A DNA stretch of 64,000 nt, from assembly GCF_009738185.1 (NCBI RefSeq), contig NZ_CP046509.1, positions 1,863,501-1,927,500 on the forward strand, in the 5' to 3' direction. The position numbers and the translations under genes are program-made. Below are positions 7,476 through 14,924 of the stretch, in pieces. Origin of the DNA: Erwinia sorbitola (GTDB lineage Bacteria; Pseudomonadota; Gammaproteobacteria; Enterobacterales; Enterobacteriaceae). The stretch's first letter is position 1, and the number at the start of each line of letters is the position of its first letter. The notes beneath the pieces are model-generated. The model was not told the origin of the DNA. It searched no databases and saw only the letters and a program-made list of their open reading frames with translations.

Positions 7476-8726
7476 ATGGAAAGCAAAGTAGTTGTTCCGG
7501 CGGAAGGTCAGAAAATCACCCTGGATCAGGGAAAACTCAACGTACCTAACAATCCAATCATCCCGTTTATCGAAGGTGATGGCATTGGCGTTGACGTGTC
7601 TCCAGTGATGATCAAAGTAGTTGATGCCGCTGTGCAGAAAGCTTACAACGGTGAGCGTAAGATTTCCTGGATGGAAATTTACACCGGTGAGAAATCGGTA
7701 GAGCTTTACGGCCAGGATGTCTGGCTGCCAGAAGAAACTCTCGACCTGATTAAAGAGTACCGCGTTGCCATCAAAGGCCCTCTGACCACCCCGGTCGGCG
7801 GCGGTATTCGTTCCCTGAACGTTGCCTTGCGCCAGCAGCTTGATCTGTACATCTGCCTGCGTCCTGTCCGTTACTACACCGGCACACCAAGCCCGGTGAA
7901 ACGCCCGGAAGACACTGATATGGTGATTTTCCGCGAAAACTCCGAAGATATCTATGCTGGTATCGAGTGGAAAGCGGGTACGCCGGAAGCAGATAAAGTC
8001 ATCAAGTTCCTGCGTGATGAGATGGGCGTGAAGAAAATTCGCTTCCCTGAGCAGTGCGGTATCGGCGTTAAGCCATGTTCAGAAGCAGGCACCAAACGTC
8101 TGGTGCGTGCAGCCATCGACTACGCCATCACAAATGACCGTGATTCCGTAACGCTGGTTCACAAAGGCAATATCATGAAGTTCACCGAAGGCGCTTTCAA
8201 AGACTGGGGTTACCAGCTGGCGAAAGAAGAGTTCGGCGGTGAGCTGATCGATGGCGGCCCGTGGATGAAGGTGAAAAACCCGAATACCGGCAAAGAGATC
8301 GTTATTAAAGATGTGATTGCCGATGCGTTCCTGCAACAGATTCTGCTGCGCCCGGCTGAATATGACGTGATTGCCTGTATGAACCTGAACGGTGACTACA
8401 TCTCTGACGCTCTGGCTGCGCAGGTTGGCGGTATCGGTATTGCTCCGGGTGCCAACATCGGTGACGAATGCGCCCTGTTCGAAGCGACCCACGGTACAGC
8501 GCCTAAGTATGCAGGCCAGGATAAAGTGAACCCAGGTTCAATCATCCTGTCCGCAGAAATGATGCTGCGCCATATGGAGTGGTTCGAAGCCGCTGACCTG
8601 ATTGTTAAAGGCATGGAAGGCGCAATTGCTGCCAAAACCGTGACCTATGACTTTGAACGTCAGATGGACGGCGCTAAGTTGCTGAAAGCTTCAGAGTTTG
8701 GCGACGCGATGATCAAACACATGTAA
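7476..8726 (+). CDS. icd: Isocitrate dehydrogenase (NADP+)
   Basis: TCA-cycle enzyme, cytoplasmic homodimer, oxidising isocitrate to 2-oxoglutarate with NADP+. The 416 residues are collinear with E. coli Icd. The phosphorylation site S113 (GGGIRSLNVALRQ), used by AceK to divert carbon to the glyoxylate shunt, is present, as are YDVIACMNLNGDYISD and the NADP loop HGTAPKYAGQDKVNPG. The start ATG follows GGAGAGGTTA; an upstream in-frame extension was rejected. The 3' end of icd is a known integration site for e14 and phage 21 in E. coli, and here the gene is followed by a region with prophage relics. Confidence 0.97.
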   Translation: MESKVVVPAEGQKITLDQGKLNVPNNPIIPFIEGDGIGVDVSPVMIKVVDAAVQKAYNGERKISWMEIYTGEKSVELYGQDVWLPEETLDLIKEYRVAIKGPLTTPVGGGIRSLNVALRQQLDLYICLRPVRYYTGTPSPVKRPEDTDMVIFRENSEDIYAGIEWKAGTPEADKVIKFLRDEMGVKKIRFPEQCGIGVKPCSEAGTKRLVRAAIDYAITNDRDSVTLVHKGNIMKFTEGAFKDWGYQLAKEEFGGELIDGGPWMKVKNPNTGKEIVIKDVIADAFLQQILLRPAEYDVIACMNLNGDYISDALAAQVGGIGIAPGANIGDECALFEATHGTAPKYAGQDKVNPGSIILSAEMMLRHMEWFEAADLIVKGMEGAIAAKTVTYDFERQMDGAKLLKASEFGDAMIKHM

Positions 8727-8737
8727 GTGTGTTTGTC

Positions 8738-8759
8738 GGCGGGGGCTGAGGCTCCCGCC
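8738..8759 (+). terminator. icd terminator hairpin
   Basis: Stem of nine pairs (GGCGGGGGC / GCTCCCGCC, one G-U) with loop TGAG, directly after the icd stop. The following bases are not a strong T tract. A small hairpin AACACA/TGTGTT overlaps the stop codon just upstream. Confidence 0.6.
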
Positions 8760-8942
8760 ATCATTTCAAGGCTACAAAGGTCTTCCCCAACAATTCCCAA
8801 ACCCCTCCCGCAAAAACTACAAAAAATCAACGTCTTGTTCTGCTATCGCGATAAAGTCAATTAGAGGCTGGAGTCAATACGGCTTTGGTTACCGCAGTCG
8901 CCATGAAAGTGCATCTGCACGAGTTCGCTTTCCGCAGTGTAT

Positions 8943-9503
8943 TCAATCTTTGGATTTTTTCTGGCTGAGAAGGCGCGAGCGGCAGACATCGAGAATCTCA
9001 TCGGCCAGAGTAGAATTATCAGGGCATGCACGTGACAGCACCAGGGCACCAACAAGGTGCGCAATGGTGTCAATCAGCTCGGCACGAGTTGCGGCTTCCT
9101 CATGATTTCCCTCTGCTAAAACTGACAGCTGACGTTCAATCCCAGCGGCAAATGCCGCCTTAAATGATTCAGGCTGACGGGCGGTATCGGTTCCCAGTGC
9201 CGACATCACACAGCCTTTTCCCATATCATCGCGATGCTGACGGGACAGGTAGTATTCAATGAATTTTTCCCGGTTTACACCCGCCGTACTTTCTGCGGAT
9301 TGCGCAAAACCGCAGCTCATCGCCTCCGACATCAAATCAGCTTTGGAAGCAAAGTGCTTGTAGAATCCTCCGTGGGTTAACCCTGCGGCTGACATCAGTT
9401 CCGCTACACCCACACCGTCGTAACCGCGCTCACGAAACAGCTCTGAGGCTGTTTCAACAATGCGCATTCGGTTTTCCTTAACCTGCTCCTTTGTCACTTT
9501 CAT
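8943..9503 (-). CDS. TetR/AcrR-family transcriptional repressor
   Basis: The 186-residue protein has an N-terminal TetR helix-turn-helix (ETASELFRERGYDGVGVAEL followed by MSAAGLTHGGFYKHFASKADL) and a helical ligand domain with KGCVMSALGTD, a pattern common in regulators of the NemR/TetR_C_16 kind. The start is ATG 9503 (MKVTKEQ) because AGAGGGG lies upstream; a longer in-frame opening contains the operator-like palindromes and is not coding. It is divergent from a short-chain dehydrogenase, which it probably represses together with itself, releasing on an unknown electrophile or hydrophobic ligand (inference). Confidence 0.85.
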   Translation of the reverse strand: MKVTKEQVKENRMRIVETASELFRERGYDGVGVAELMSAAGLTHGGFYKHFASKADLMSEAMSCGFAQSAESTAGVNREKFIEYYLSRQHRDDMGKGCVMSALGTDTARQPESFKAAFAAGIERQLSVLAEGNHEEAATRAELIDTIAHLVGALVLSRACPDNSTLADEILDVCRSRLLSQKKSKD

Positions 9504-9542
9504 TGGTTTCTGCCCCTCTAAAAAAGTTGGGTTGAGTATACA

Positions 9543-9594
9543 TTGATGATGATCATAATCAAACCTGTTGACTTTATAGATGATGACCATCATC
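9543..9594. promoter_or_regulatory. Two operator-like palindromes in the tetR/SDR intergenic region
   Basis: Site 1 (9543-9562) is the near-palindrome TTGATGATGATCATAATCAA. Site 2 (9579-9594) is the perfect GATGATG-AC-CATCATC. TTGACT at 9568-9573 could be the -35 for the rightward dehydrogenase gene, with site 2 covering the spacer and -10. This fits autoregulation plus control of the divergent gene by the TetR protein. Confidence 0.55.
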
Positions 9595-9801
9595 ATTAAA
9601 TCGCGCCGTTACTAACCCTTCTTTACAGGCGAATACAGATGACTAACCGACCAATATTTCGACTATGAACTGGAAATAACAGCCCTTACTAACTCTGTCG
9701 TGATAGCACAGCTGACGCGTAACCGGGCCGGCGCACGCCGGGGATCTACATACATCGCACATTGCGAATTTTTCTCATCCATTAAGAAAGAAGATCACAC
9801 T

Positions 9802-10584
9802 ATGTCTAAAACTACAGTTCTGATTACAGGTGCATCAACGGGGATTGGTGCTGTTTACGCTGAACGGTTCGCCCGTCGTAAACACGACCTTGTTCTGGTT
9901 GCACGCGACAAAACAAAGTTAGAGAAACTTGCAGAGAGACTGCGACAGGAAAATGGTATTTCTGTCGATGTTCTGCCCGCCGACCTCACGCAAAACGAAG
10001 ATTTAGTCACGGTTGAGGAGCGCCTGCGTGAAGACTCGCGGATAGGCATTCTTATCAATAATGCCGGTATCGCACAGTCGGGCAGTTTTACCGATCAGGC
10101 ACCTGCTGCAATAGAAAGCCTTATCGCGCTCAACGTTACCGCCCTGACGAGACTGGCCAGTGCCGTGGCACCACGATTTGTACAAGCCGGAGAGGGTTCA
10201 ATCGTCAATGTCAGTTCCGTTGTTGCACTCGCTCCGGAATTTGCCATGACGGTTTACGGCGCAACCAAAGCTTTTGTTCTGTTCTTATCCCAGGGAATGC
10301 ATCTTGAACTGTCGCCTAAGGGCGTTTATGTCCAGGCGGTGCTCCCTGCCGGTACTTACACGGAAATTTGGGATCGTGCGGGTATCGACATCAGCAACTT
10401 GTCCCAAATGATGGAAGTGGGCGAATTAGTAGATGCAGCACTGGCAGGTTTTGATAGCCGTGAACCTGTCACCATTCCACCTTTACATAATGCCACACGC
10501 TGGGACTCTCTTGAGTCAGCCCGTCAGGGCCTGCTTTCCGATATCAGACAATCTGAAGTTGCAGACCGATATAAAACCGTTTAG
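9802..10584 (+). CDS. Short-chain dehydrogenase/reductase (classical SDR)
   Basis: NAD(P)-dependent oxidoreductase of 260 residues with a Rossmann fold. The glycine motif TGASTGIG is at residues 9-16, the structural motif NNAG at 86-89, the catalytic serine near 138, and Y152-x3-K156 in YGATK. The cofactor pocket has VARDKTKLE after beta-2, favouring NADP(H). The ATG at 9802 is preceded by AAGAAAGAAGA; the long in-frame extension upstream has no family similarity. The substrate is unknown. Divergence from the TetR gene suggests an inducible detoxification or metabolite-reducing function. Confidence 0.88.
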   Translation: MSKTTVLITGASTGIGAVYAERFARRKHDLVLVARDKTKLEKLAERLRQENGISVDVLPADLTQNEDLVTVEERLREDSRIGILINNAGIAQSGSFTDQAPAAIESLIALNVTALTRLASAVAPRFVQAGEGSIVNVSSVVALAPEFAMTVYGATKAFVLFLSQGMHLELSPKGVYVQAVLPAGTYTEIWDRAGIDISNLSQMMEVGELVDAALAGFDSREPVTIPPLHNATRWDSLESARQGLLSDIRQSEVADRYKTV

Positions 10585-11037
10585 TCCATAAGTGCCACTC
10601 TGCATAACCGTCTCACGGCAGTTTTGCAGAGAGGTAAACTCAATATCAATTCTCTGTAGACCGCGTGTTACTAAATTCATGTTATTGGTGCTGTATTATT
10701 TATAGAACGCATAATAGAACCACTCTTAAAATCTGATAAAATCAAGCATCATTGTGCCTGCTGTAGTGCCTTCATTTACTCATCTTTTCTACTGTTGAAT
10801 TTGCTCATGATATATGCGCTTTTTCTTGGCGTTAATTGCGAGGTGCATTAAATATTTAATATTTAGCATTGTCGGAGTGTTGAGTGGTTTTTAAAATTGA
10901 TTTACTTTGCCAGTGCGATCTTTGTTGCAGAAACGTTTGATTCTTCTGGGGTGGGTTCAATGATGTAAAGCTCCGGCAGTATTCTGTATTCCTTTAATAA
11001 ACATGAATGGGAGAATGTCAAAAATGGAGGGTGAGTT
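10585..11037. other. AT-rich intergenic stretch, no clear gene
   Basis: About 450 bp with rising AT content towards the right. An imperfect hairpin (CTCTGCA / TGCAGAG, about 10599-10632) may end the dehydrogenase transcript. On the minus strand the last 35 or so codons of an open frame (ending SNVSATKIALAK) look protein-like, but no family is recognisable. GGAGGG at the right edge is the ribosome binding site of the next gene. Confidence 0.5.
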
Positions 11038-11643
11038 ATGATATATCCTGATACGGCCTGGATACCTGAAGGCTTTATCGAATTGAAGGCATTGGAACGC
11101 ATCTGGATACAGGGGCGGCTGAAAATGTGGGGGCGCTGGGCATCGTATTCATTAAACCCCAAGGCGCGTAGTATCATTGAACGTATGATGCGTGAGAATA
11201 CAATTACGAAGAATTCAATAAAAGATGCTTTGATGCAACTCAAAAATGCCGGGCTGGAAAAAGAACAGCTGTTCAAGTTTTTCCAGGATATCCAGAATAA
11301 ACAGGCGATCAGCAGCCTGCTATTCTGTACGGATTTTGTTACTGGAACTGCTAGTGCAGCATTCCAGTGCGGTGGTTTGAAATTAACAGGTAATAATGAC
11401 GGATGGGTTAGAATAAATGGTGAGAAAGTCACATCCCAGATGGTTAAAGAGCTTGGTGCGAAAGGCGATGGCGCTAATACAGTATGGAGTATGAACTTAA
11501 TGCCAGCGTTTGACGGTAACAATTACGGCTTTGAGTTTGTGAAGCGTAACGGGAAAGTATTTTTGAATGTCCAGTTACTTCAAGACAGTATGGATGCACC
11601 CAAAATAATAGGTTCCTTCCCTTGCAGAAAGGTCGCCGATTAA
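11038..11643 (+). CDS. Prophage protein with DUF1133/antitermination-like N-terminus
   Basis: A 201-residue product in two parts. Residues 1-95 or so (MIYPDTAWIPEGFIELKALE, then WIQGRLKMWGRWASY, ending near LLFCTD) resemble the DUF1133 family, found at the Q-antiterminator position of lambdoid prophages. The rest (from GTASAAFQCGG to GSFPCRKVAD) does not resemble that family, so the gene may be a fusion created by deletion. GGAGGGTGAGTT is a strong ribosome binding site. The next intact-looking frames downstream are tail genes, so a large part of a prophage is missing. Family call is from memory of motif patterns; moderate confidence. Confidence 0.55.
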   Translation: MIYPDTAWIPEGFIELKALERIWIQGRLKMWGRWASYSLNPKARSIIERMMRENTITKNSIKDALMQLKNAGLEKEQLFKFFQDIQNKQAISSLLFCTDFVTGTASAAFQCGGLKLTGNNDGWVRINGEKVTSQMVKELGAKGDGANTVWSMNLMPAFDGNNYGFEFVKRNGKVFLNVQLLQDSMDAPKIIGSFPCRKVAD

Positions 11644-11696
11644 GTCAATAATATATTTATACCTGTCATTGTTTACGTCCCCCCTTGAAGCCTGCT

Positions 11697-11806
11697 GTTG
11701 GTGCATCTTTGTTGGCTGCGCTCACCTATCTGAATTCTTTACCACAGTAAGCGCATTGGCACTCTGACCCTGCCGCCTCGACGTAGCTCGAATTATTTCT
11801 CATATA
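11697..11806. repeat. Diverged ERIC-like element
   Basis: Contains GTTGGCTGCGCTCACCTATC, then AGTAAGCGCATTGGCACTC, and ends with GCTCGAATTATTTCTCATAT: the same layout as the ERIC copies near 4.7 kb but strongly diverged in the centre. It sits between the two prophage fragments. Confidence 0.6.
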
Positions 11807-11810
11807 TAAC

Positions 11811-11834
11811 AACCCACCCTCCGGCGGGTTTTTT
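11811..11834 (+). terminator. Rho-independent terminator of phage type
   Basis: AACCCACC, short loop, GGCGGGTT followed by a T tract; one A-C mismatch in the stem. Similar GC hairpins separate phage operons. Confidence 0.6.
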
Positions 11835-11852
11835 CTTTCTGGAGTTTAGCAA

Positions 11853-12152
11853 ATGGCCCTATCAGTTCAGACCCGCAGCGGTGACCTTGCCGAAACGTTT
11901 AAATCCGAGCGGGAATCCGTAAAGAATCAGATTCGTGTCGCTTTGCCTGGCGTTGTGCACTCCTTCAACCCGCAAGCGGTAACGGCTGTTGTACAGCCAG
12001 CAATTCGCTATGTAGTTGAGGATAACGATGGACGGCGCAGCACCCAAAAGGCACTACAAGAAATGGGATGGGGAAAAGTGGGTGACAGATACCGATGCGC
12101 AGCATCAGTCGCTAGTATTAGAGGTGCTTTCAAAGCAAGCATCGCTGCTTGA
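11853..12152 (+). pseudogene. Phage baseplate spike (gp138-like) N-terminal fragment, joined out of frame to a tail-fibre-assembly gene
   Basis: The first 58 or so codons (VKNQIRVALPGVVHSFNP, then QAVTAVVQPAIRYVVE) match the start of phage baseplate puncturing-spike proteins of the Gp138 N-terminal family, which normally continue with PVLPDVP-type beta structure. From about 12030 the DNA instead encodes, in another frame, the C-terminal half of a tail fibre assembly protein; the codons from GRRSTQK onward in this frame are that gene read out of frame. The gene is therefore a deletion relic. GGAG lies upstream of its ATG. Confidence 0.65.
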
Positions 12153-12360
12153 TGAGGCTACTAAAAGAATCGCTGTATGGCAGACAAAATTACTGATGGG
12201 GCGGAAACTATCTGATGATGATAGCGCAGCTCTTAATGCCTGGATGGATTACATTGATGCCGTAGAAACTATCGATGTATCTACTGTGGACGCTGACATG
12301 CATATTGCATGGCCTGCTGAACCCGCTGGCACTTTCAACGTCACAATTCCATTGCAGTGA
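12016..12360 (+). pseudogene. Tail fibre assembly protein (Tfa / Caudo_TAP), C-terminal fragment
   Basis: From about 12030 the frame reads YKKWDGEKWVTDTDAQ, a long helix, then LSDDDSAALNAWMDYIDAVE and DMHIAWPAEP. This is the pattern of the C-terminal chaperone domain of Tfa proteins (KWNGTAWV, EAWKKYR, DIEWP in e14 TfaE as I recall it). The N-terminal half is missing: the frame is fused to the baseplate fragment 11853-12030. No independent ribosome binding site is obvious, so expression is doubtful. Confidence 0.7.
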
Positions 12361-12374
12361 ATTCTTACTCGTGC

Positions 12375-12510
12375 GACAGACCCTCTTTTTTAGCATGTTT
12401 TTATCTGATTGATTATTATAATTATTTTGGCAATAGTTAAAAAGAGGGTCTGGAGGAGGAAATAAGGTAAAAAGCTAAAGAAGTAAATGGGTTAGCGCGG
12501 TAAGATAACG
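12375..12510 (+). promoter_or_regulatory. Leader of the type I-F CRISPR array
   Basis: An AT-rich, repeat-free stretch directly before the first repeat. It contains a perfect 14-bp inverted repeat, CAGACCCTCTTTTT at 12377-12390 and AAAAAGAGGGTCTG at 12439-12452, enclosing an AT-rich centre. Leaders of enterobacterial I-F arrays typically carry such ACCCT/AGGGT-flanked T/A runs. An A/G-rich segment follows up to the first repeat. Confidence 0.65.
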
Positions 12511-13138
12511 GTTCACTGCCGCACAGGCAGCTTAGAAGGTCTTGAGAAATGGCGCAAAGAACTTGGTGTGGTTCACTGCCGCACAGGCAGCTTAGAAGCG
12601 CTGCCGCTGCCTGCCTTTCCTCAACGTTCAGTTCACTGCCGCACAGGCAGCTTAGAAGAGGCGAGTTCACGCGCCCGGCGGTTCTCAATAGTTCACTGCC
12701 GCACAGGCAGCTTAGAAGTTTTTAGCAAAGGCGCGGATCTCGTTTTCAGGGTTCACTGCCGCACAGGCAGCTTAGAAGAATGACGGCAATCAGCAACTGC
12801 ACCGCATCACGTTCACTGCCGCACAGGCAGCTTAGAAGCGTAGCGTGTGGGAATCATGCGGGAAGGAACCGTTCACTGCCGCACAGGCAGCTTAGAAGCT
12901 CAGGATGGCGCAGCAGAGAACATGCCTAAGGTTCACTGCCGCACAGGCAGCTTAGAAGAGCCTGGATGATGCAGCCAGCCCCCGACTTACGTTCACTGCC
13001 GCACAGGCAGCTTAGAAGCCGGAGAATGGTGAATTTCCCGGCCTGCCACAGTTCACTGCCGCACAGGCAGCTTAGAAGCTTACGTGGGTTAATCAGCTCA
13101 GACTTAAAACGTTCACTGCCGCACAGGCAGCTTAGAAG
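12511..13138 (+). CRISPR. Type I-F CRISPR array, 11 repeats, 10 spacers, no cas genes nearby
   Basis: Eleven identical 28-bp repeats start every 60 bp (12511, 12571 ... 13111), with ten 32-bp spacers, all different. The repeat begins GTTCACTGCCGCACAGGCAG and ends CTTAGAAG; CTGCC-GCACA-GGCAG is the hairpin recognised and cut by Cas6f (Csy4). Canonical enterobacterial I-F repeats end in AAA; here base 28 is G in every copy. No cas1, cas2-3, csy1-3 or cas6f is encoded in the window, so processing and interference would need proteins from elsewhere. Orientation is set by the repeat sequence and leader. Repeat uniformity to the last unit shows little decay. Confidence 0.97.
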
Positions 13139-13305
13139 TACCGGCTATGGTGCAGATGGCAATCAGCTCAGCCAGATTAGTAAACTCATCGAAACGGAAC
13201 AATTAAAGCCAGTAATTGACAGGTATACCCCTTTGCAGAAGCAAAGGATGCTCTTGCCTGCCTTGCTCAAGGTCATGCAATTGCCTTGGAACCTTTAATG
13301 CTTTC
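13139..13305 (+). pseudogene. Remnant of a zinc-type alcohol dehydrogenase / quinone reductase C-terminus
   Basis: Directly after the last repeat the DNA encodes YGADGNQLSQISKLIETEQL, then KPVIDRYTPLQ. After a frame change at about 13240 it continues AKDALACLAQGHAIALEPL. This is the C-terminal pattern of MDR-superfamily oxidoreductases (LxxIxxLIExGxIKPVIDRxFPLxxxxxALxxLxxGxAxGKxV). The fragment lacks the catalytic and Rossmann domains, has a frameshift and has no start, so it is dead. It marks the point where the array or island was placed into, or deleted up to, an older gene. Confidence 0.75.
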
Positions 13306-13367
13306 TCTGTGCAGACTAATTGAGCGAATGTTCTTTGCATTATAATCTGTAATGGCTTGTTTTTTAC

Positions 13368-14474
13368 ATGAGGCGTGTTCGAAATAAAATGTCATTATTA
13401 TCAATATTAAGATATATAATATTTAGTGTTTATGACTATCGTAAAATTAATATTAGCAATGCCCTTGCAAGGCTTGTTGTTATTCATATCCCTGACCAGA
13501 TCGGGGATGCTATGTCAGTTTTTCCGGTAATTCGCTCTCTGGAAAAATATCAGATAAAACATTTGATTATTGTCGCATCTGAGATGAATAAACCCGTATT
13601 CGAGGCCCTGACTCTAAAAAACACCATGCTGACATTGATTAGTATGAGCTTTCAGGATGATGCCCGGTTAGATGAAATAAAAGAAGTGGCAAAAAATATA
13701 AGGGAAAAATATGGCGTCCCGGATATATGTATAGAGGCAATGCGTAAGAAAAATTTAAAAACAATTTTTTTTATCAGTAATCTAAGAGCGAAAACAAATC
13801 TTCAGGCAGTAGGGTTAAATATGAGGTGTTGTTCACCATTATGCACGATAGCCTCAAAAATGGATCAGGTTTATCGAGCGCCTGTTCCTATGACTTGGGC
13901 GATCCTGATGAGAGAAACTGGATTTCCTGTTGTACGCTCTATGTTTGAATTTCCCCTCAGCAAAGAGGTTATAGCCGAAGTACGTTGTGAAACAGGTGTA
14001 TTTGATAGCTATATTGCATTCAATTTTGAAGGAAGTGTAAAGGAGCGAACCTTTTCACTCTCTGTCGCTAAGAGTCTTATAGAGTTAGTCAGAAATGAGC
14101 TAAAAATGCCGATTTTCATTGTTCATGGGCCAAAGGGTGCTGATAATGCAGTTGAATTGACAAAATCCTATGACTATGTGTATAGAATTACACTGTCTCC
14201 TTCAATAACACGCTCTGCGGCAGTGGTAAAGGATGCCTCTCTGATAATAACGCCAGATACCTCCATATTACATATAGCTAGTGCTTACAATGTCCCAGCT
14301 ATTGCTGTATACGCTAATTACAAAACTCGCTGGCCTGCTATGCAGGATTTTTCGGAAACAATTGTAGTAGGACGTGATGTTGACTACATTGATATCGATG
14401 AGTTCAGAAATTCCTTGAGACGCCTTATTTCTAGAGTTCGTACAACCAAACGGTCATCAAACAAATTATTATAA
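13368..14474 (+). CDS. GT9-family (heptosyltransferase-like) glycosyltransferase
   Basis: A 368-residue protein of the ADP-heptose:LPS heptosyltransferase fold. The N-terminal domain has VIHIPDQIGDAMSVFPVIRS, the usual GD motif. The C-terminal nucleotide-sugar domain has FIVHGPKGADNA, AAVVKDASLIITPDTSILHI and ASAYNVPAIAVY. It probably transfers a heptose or related sugar to LPS core or another surface acceptor on the cytoplasmic face of the inner membrane. The gene is clearly richer in A+T than the core genes and stands alone between a CRISPR remnant and a solo hicB, consistent with acquisition. Start is uncertain: ATG 13368 has no good ribosome binding site, and ATG 13389 is an alternative. 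Confidence 0.82.
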   Translation: MRRVRNKMSLLSILRYIIFSVYDYRKINISNALARLVVIHIPDQIGDAMSVFPVIRSLEKYQIKHLIIVASEMNKPVFEALTLKNTMLTLISMSFQDDARLDEIKEVAKNIREKYGVPDICIEAMRKKNLKTIFFISNLRAKTNLQAVGLNMRCCSPLCTIASKMDQVYRAPVPMTWAILMRETGFPVVRSMFEFPLSKEVIAEVRCETGVFDSYIAFNFEGSVKERTFSLSVAKSLIELVRNELKMPIFIVHGPKGADNAVELTKSYDYVYRITLSPSITRSAAVVKDASLIITPDTSILHIASAYNVPAIAVYANYKTRWPAMQDFSETIVVGRDVDYIDIDEFRNSLRRLISRVRTTKRSSNKLL

Positions 14475-14532
14475 ATATATACAGCGTTGCTATACTGAAT
14501 ATCCACAGTTCCAGGTGTTTTTTTATTTATTC

Positions 14533-14555
14533 GGCTGCCTTGTGGCGGCCTTTTT
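14533..14555 (+). terminator. Rho-independent terminator after the GT9 gene
   Basis: GGCTGCC-TTGT-GGCGGCC (7 pairs, one G-U) followed by TTTTT. Confidence 0.75.
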
Positions 14556-14880
14556 AATACCTTGAATCAAAATGAGTCAGAGAATTAATTCAACCGGAAA
14601 GAGATGGGAGTGATTTTTATCCAGTCCTGAGGACATCTGTAGTCTGCTGCTTAAGGGTTATATGAATAGCGCCGGTTTCTTACCGGTGTAGTGTGAACTG
14701 AAAATTATTCGAGGATGAAGGAGTGAGTAATGGCAGCACTATAGCCGGTTACCTGACACCCGTTAGCCATGGGCCAGATTATGACAGATAGATTTGATAA
14801 GGCTAAAATAAAAAATACATTTATTGCTATGTAGACAGGCTTAAAAGTACAGCGGAGTTATTTATTCAAACGAAGAAAGA
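14556..14880. other. Intergenic stretch, no gene seen
   Basis: About 325 bp without a convincing open frame on either strand. A short hairpin CGCCGGTTTCTTACCGGTG is visible near 14671-14689. No HicA toxin gene is present here, although a hicB follows. Confidence 0.5.
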
Positions 14881-14917
14881 GAGAAGCAGACCTGTCAGTG
14901 ATAGTAATCTGCTTCTC
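14881..14917 (-). terminator. Terminator hairpin of hicB
   Basis: A 10-bp perfect stem GAGAAGCAGA / TCTGCTTCTC with a 17-nt loop, 8 bp past the hicB stop codon. Confidence 0.6.
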
Positions 14918-14924
14918 GTCCTTT

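Noticed and set aside
8861..9073. Short minus-strand frame overlapping the tetR end (ending HFHGDCGNQSRIDSSL)
   Set aside because: The last 30 codons look mildly protein-like and could be a remnant, but the rest overlaps tetR out of frame and no family was recognised, so it is not listed as a gene.
10902..11522. A 206-codon minus-strand frame opposite the antiterminator-like gene
   Set aside because: The plus-strand frame has a strong ribosome binding site and a recognisable phage-like N-terminus; only the extreme C-terminus of the minus frame looks protein-like, and it has no supported start.
12437..13298. Open frames running through the CRISPR array with repeated VHCRTGSLE or SLPHRQLRS peptides
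   Set aside because: The peptides are translations of the CRISPR repeat itself; the 60-bp unit keeps the frame open by chance.
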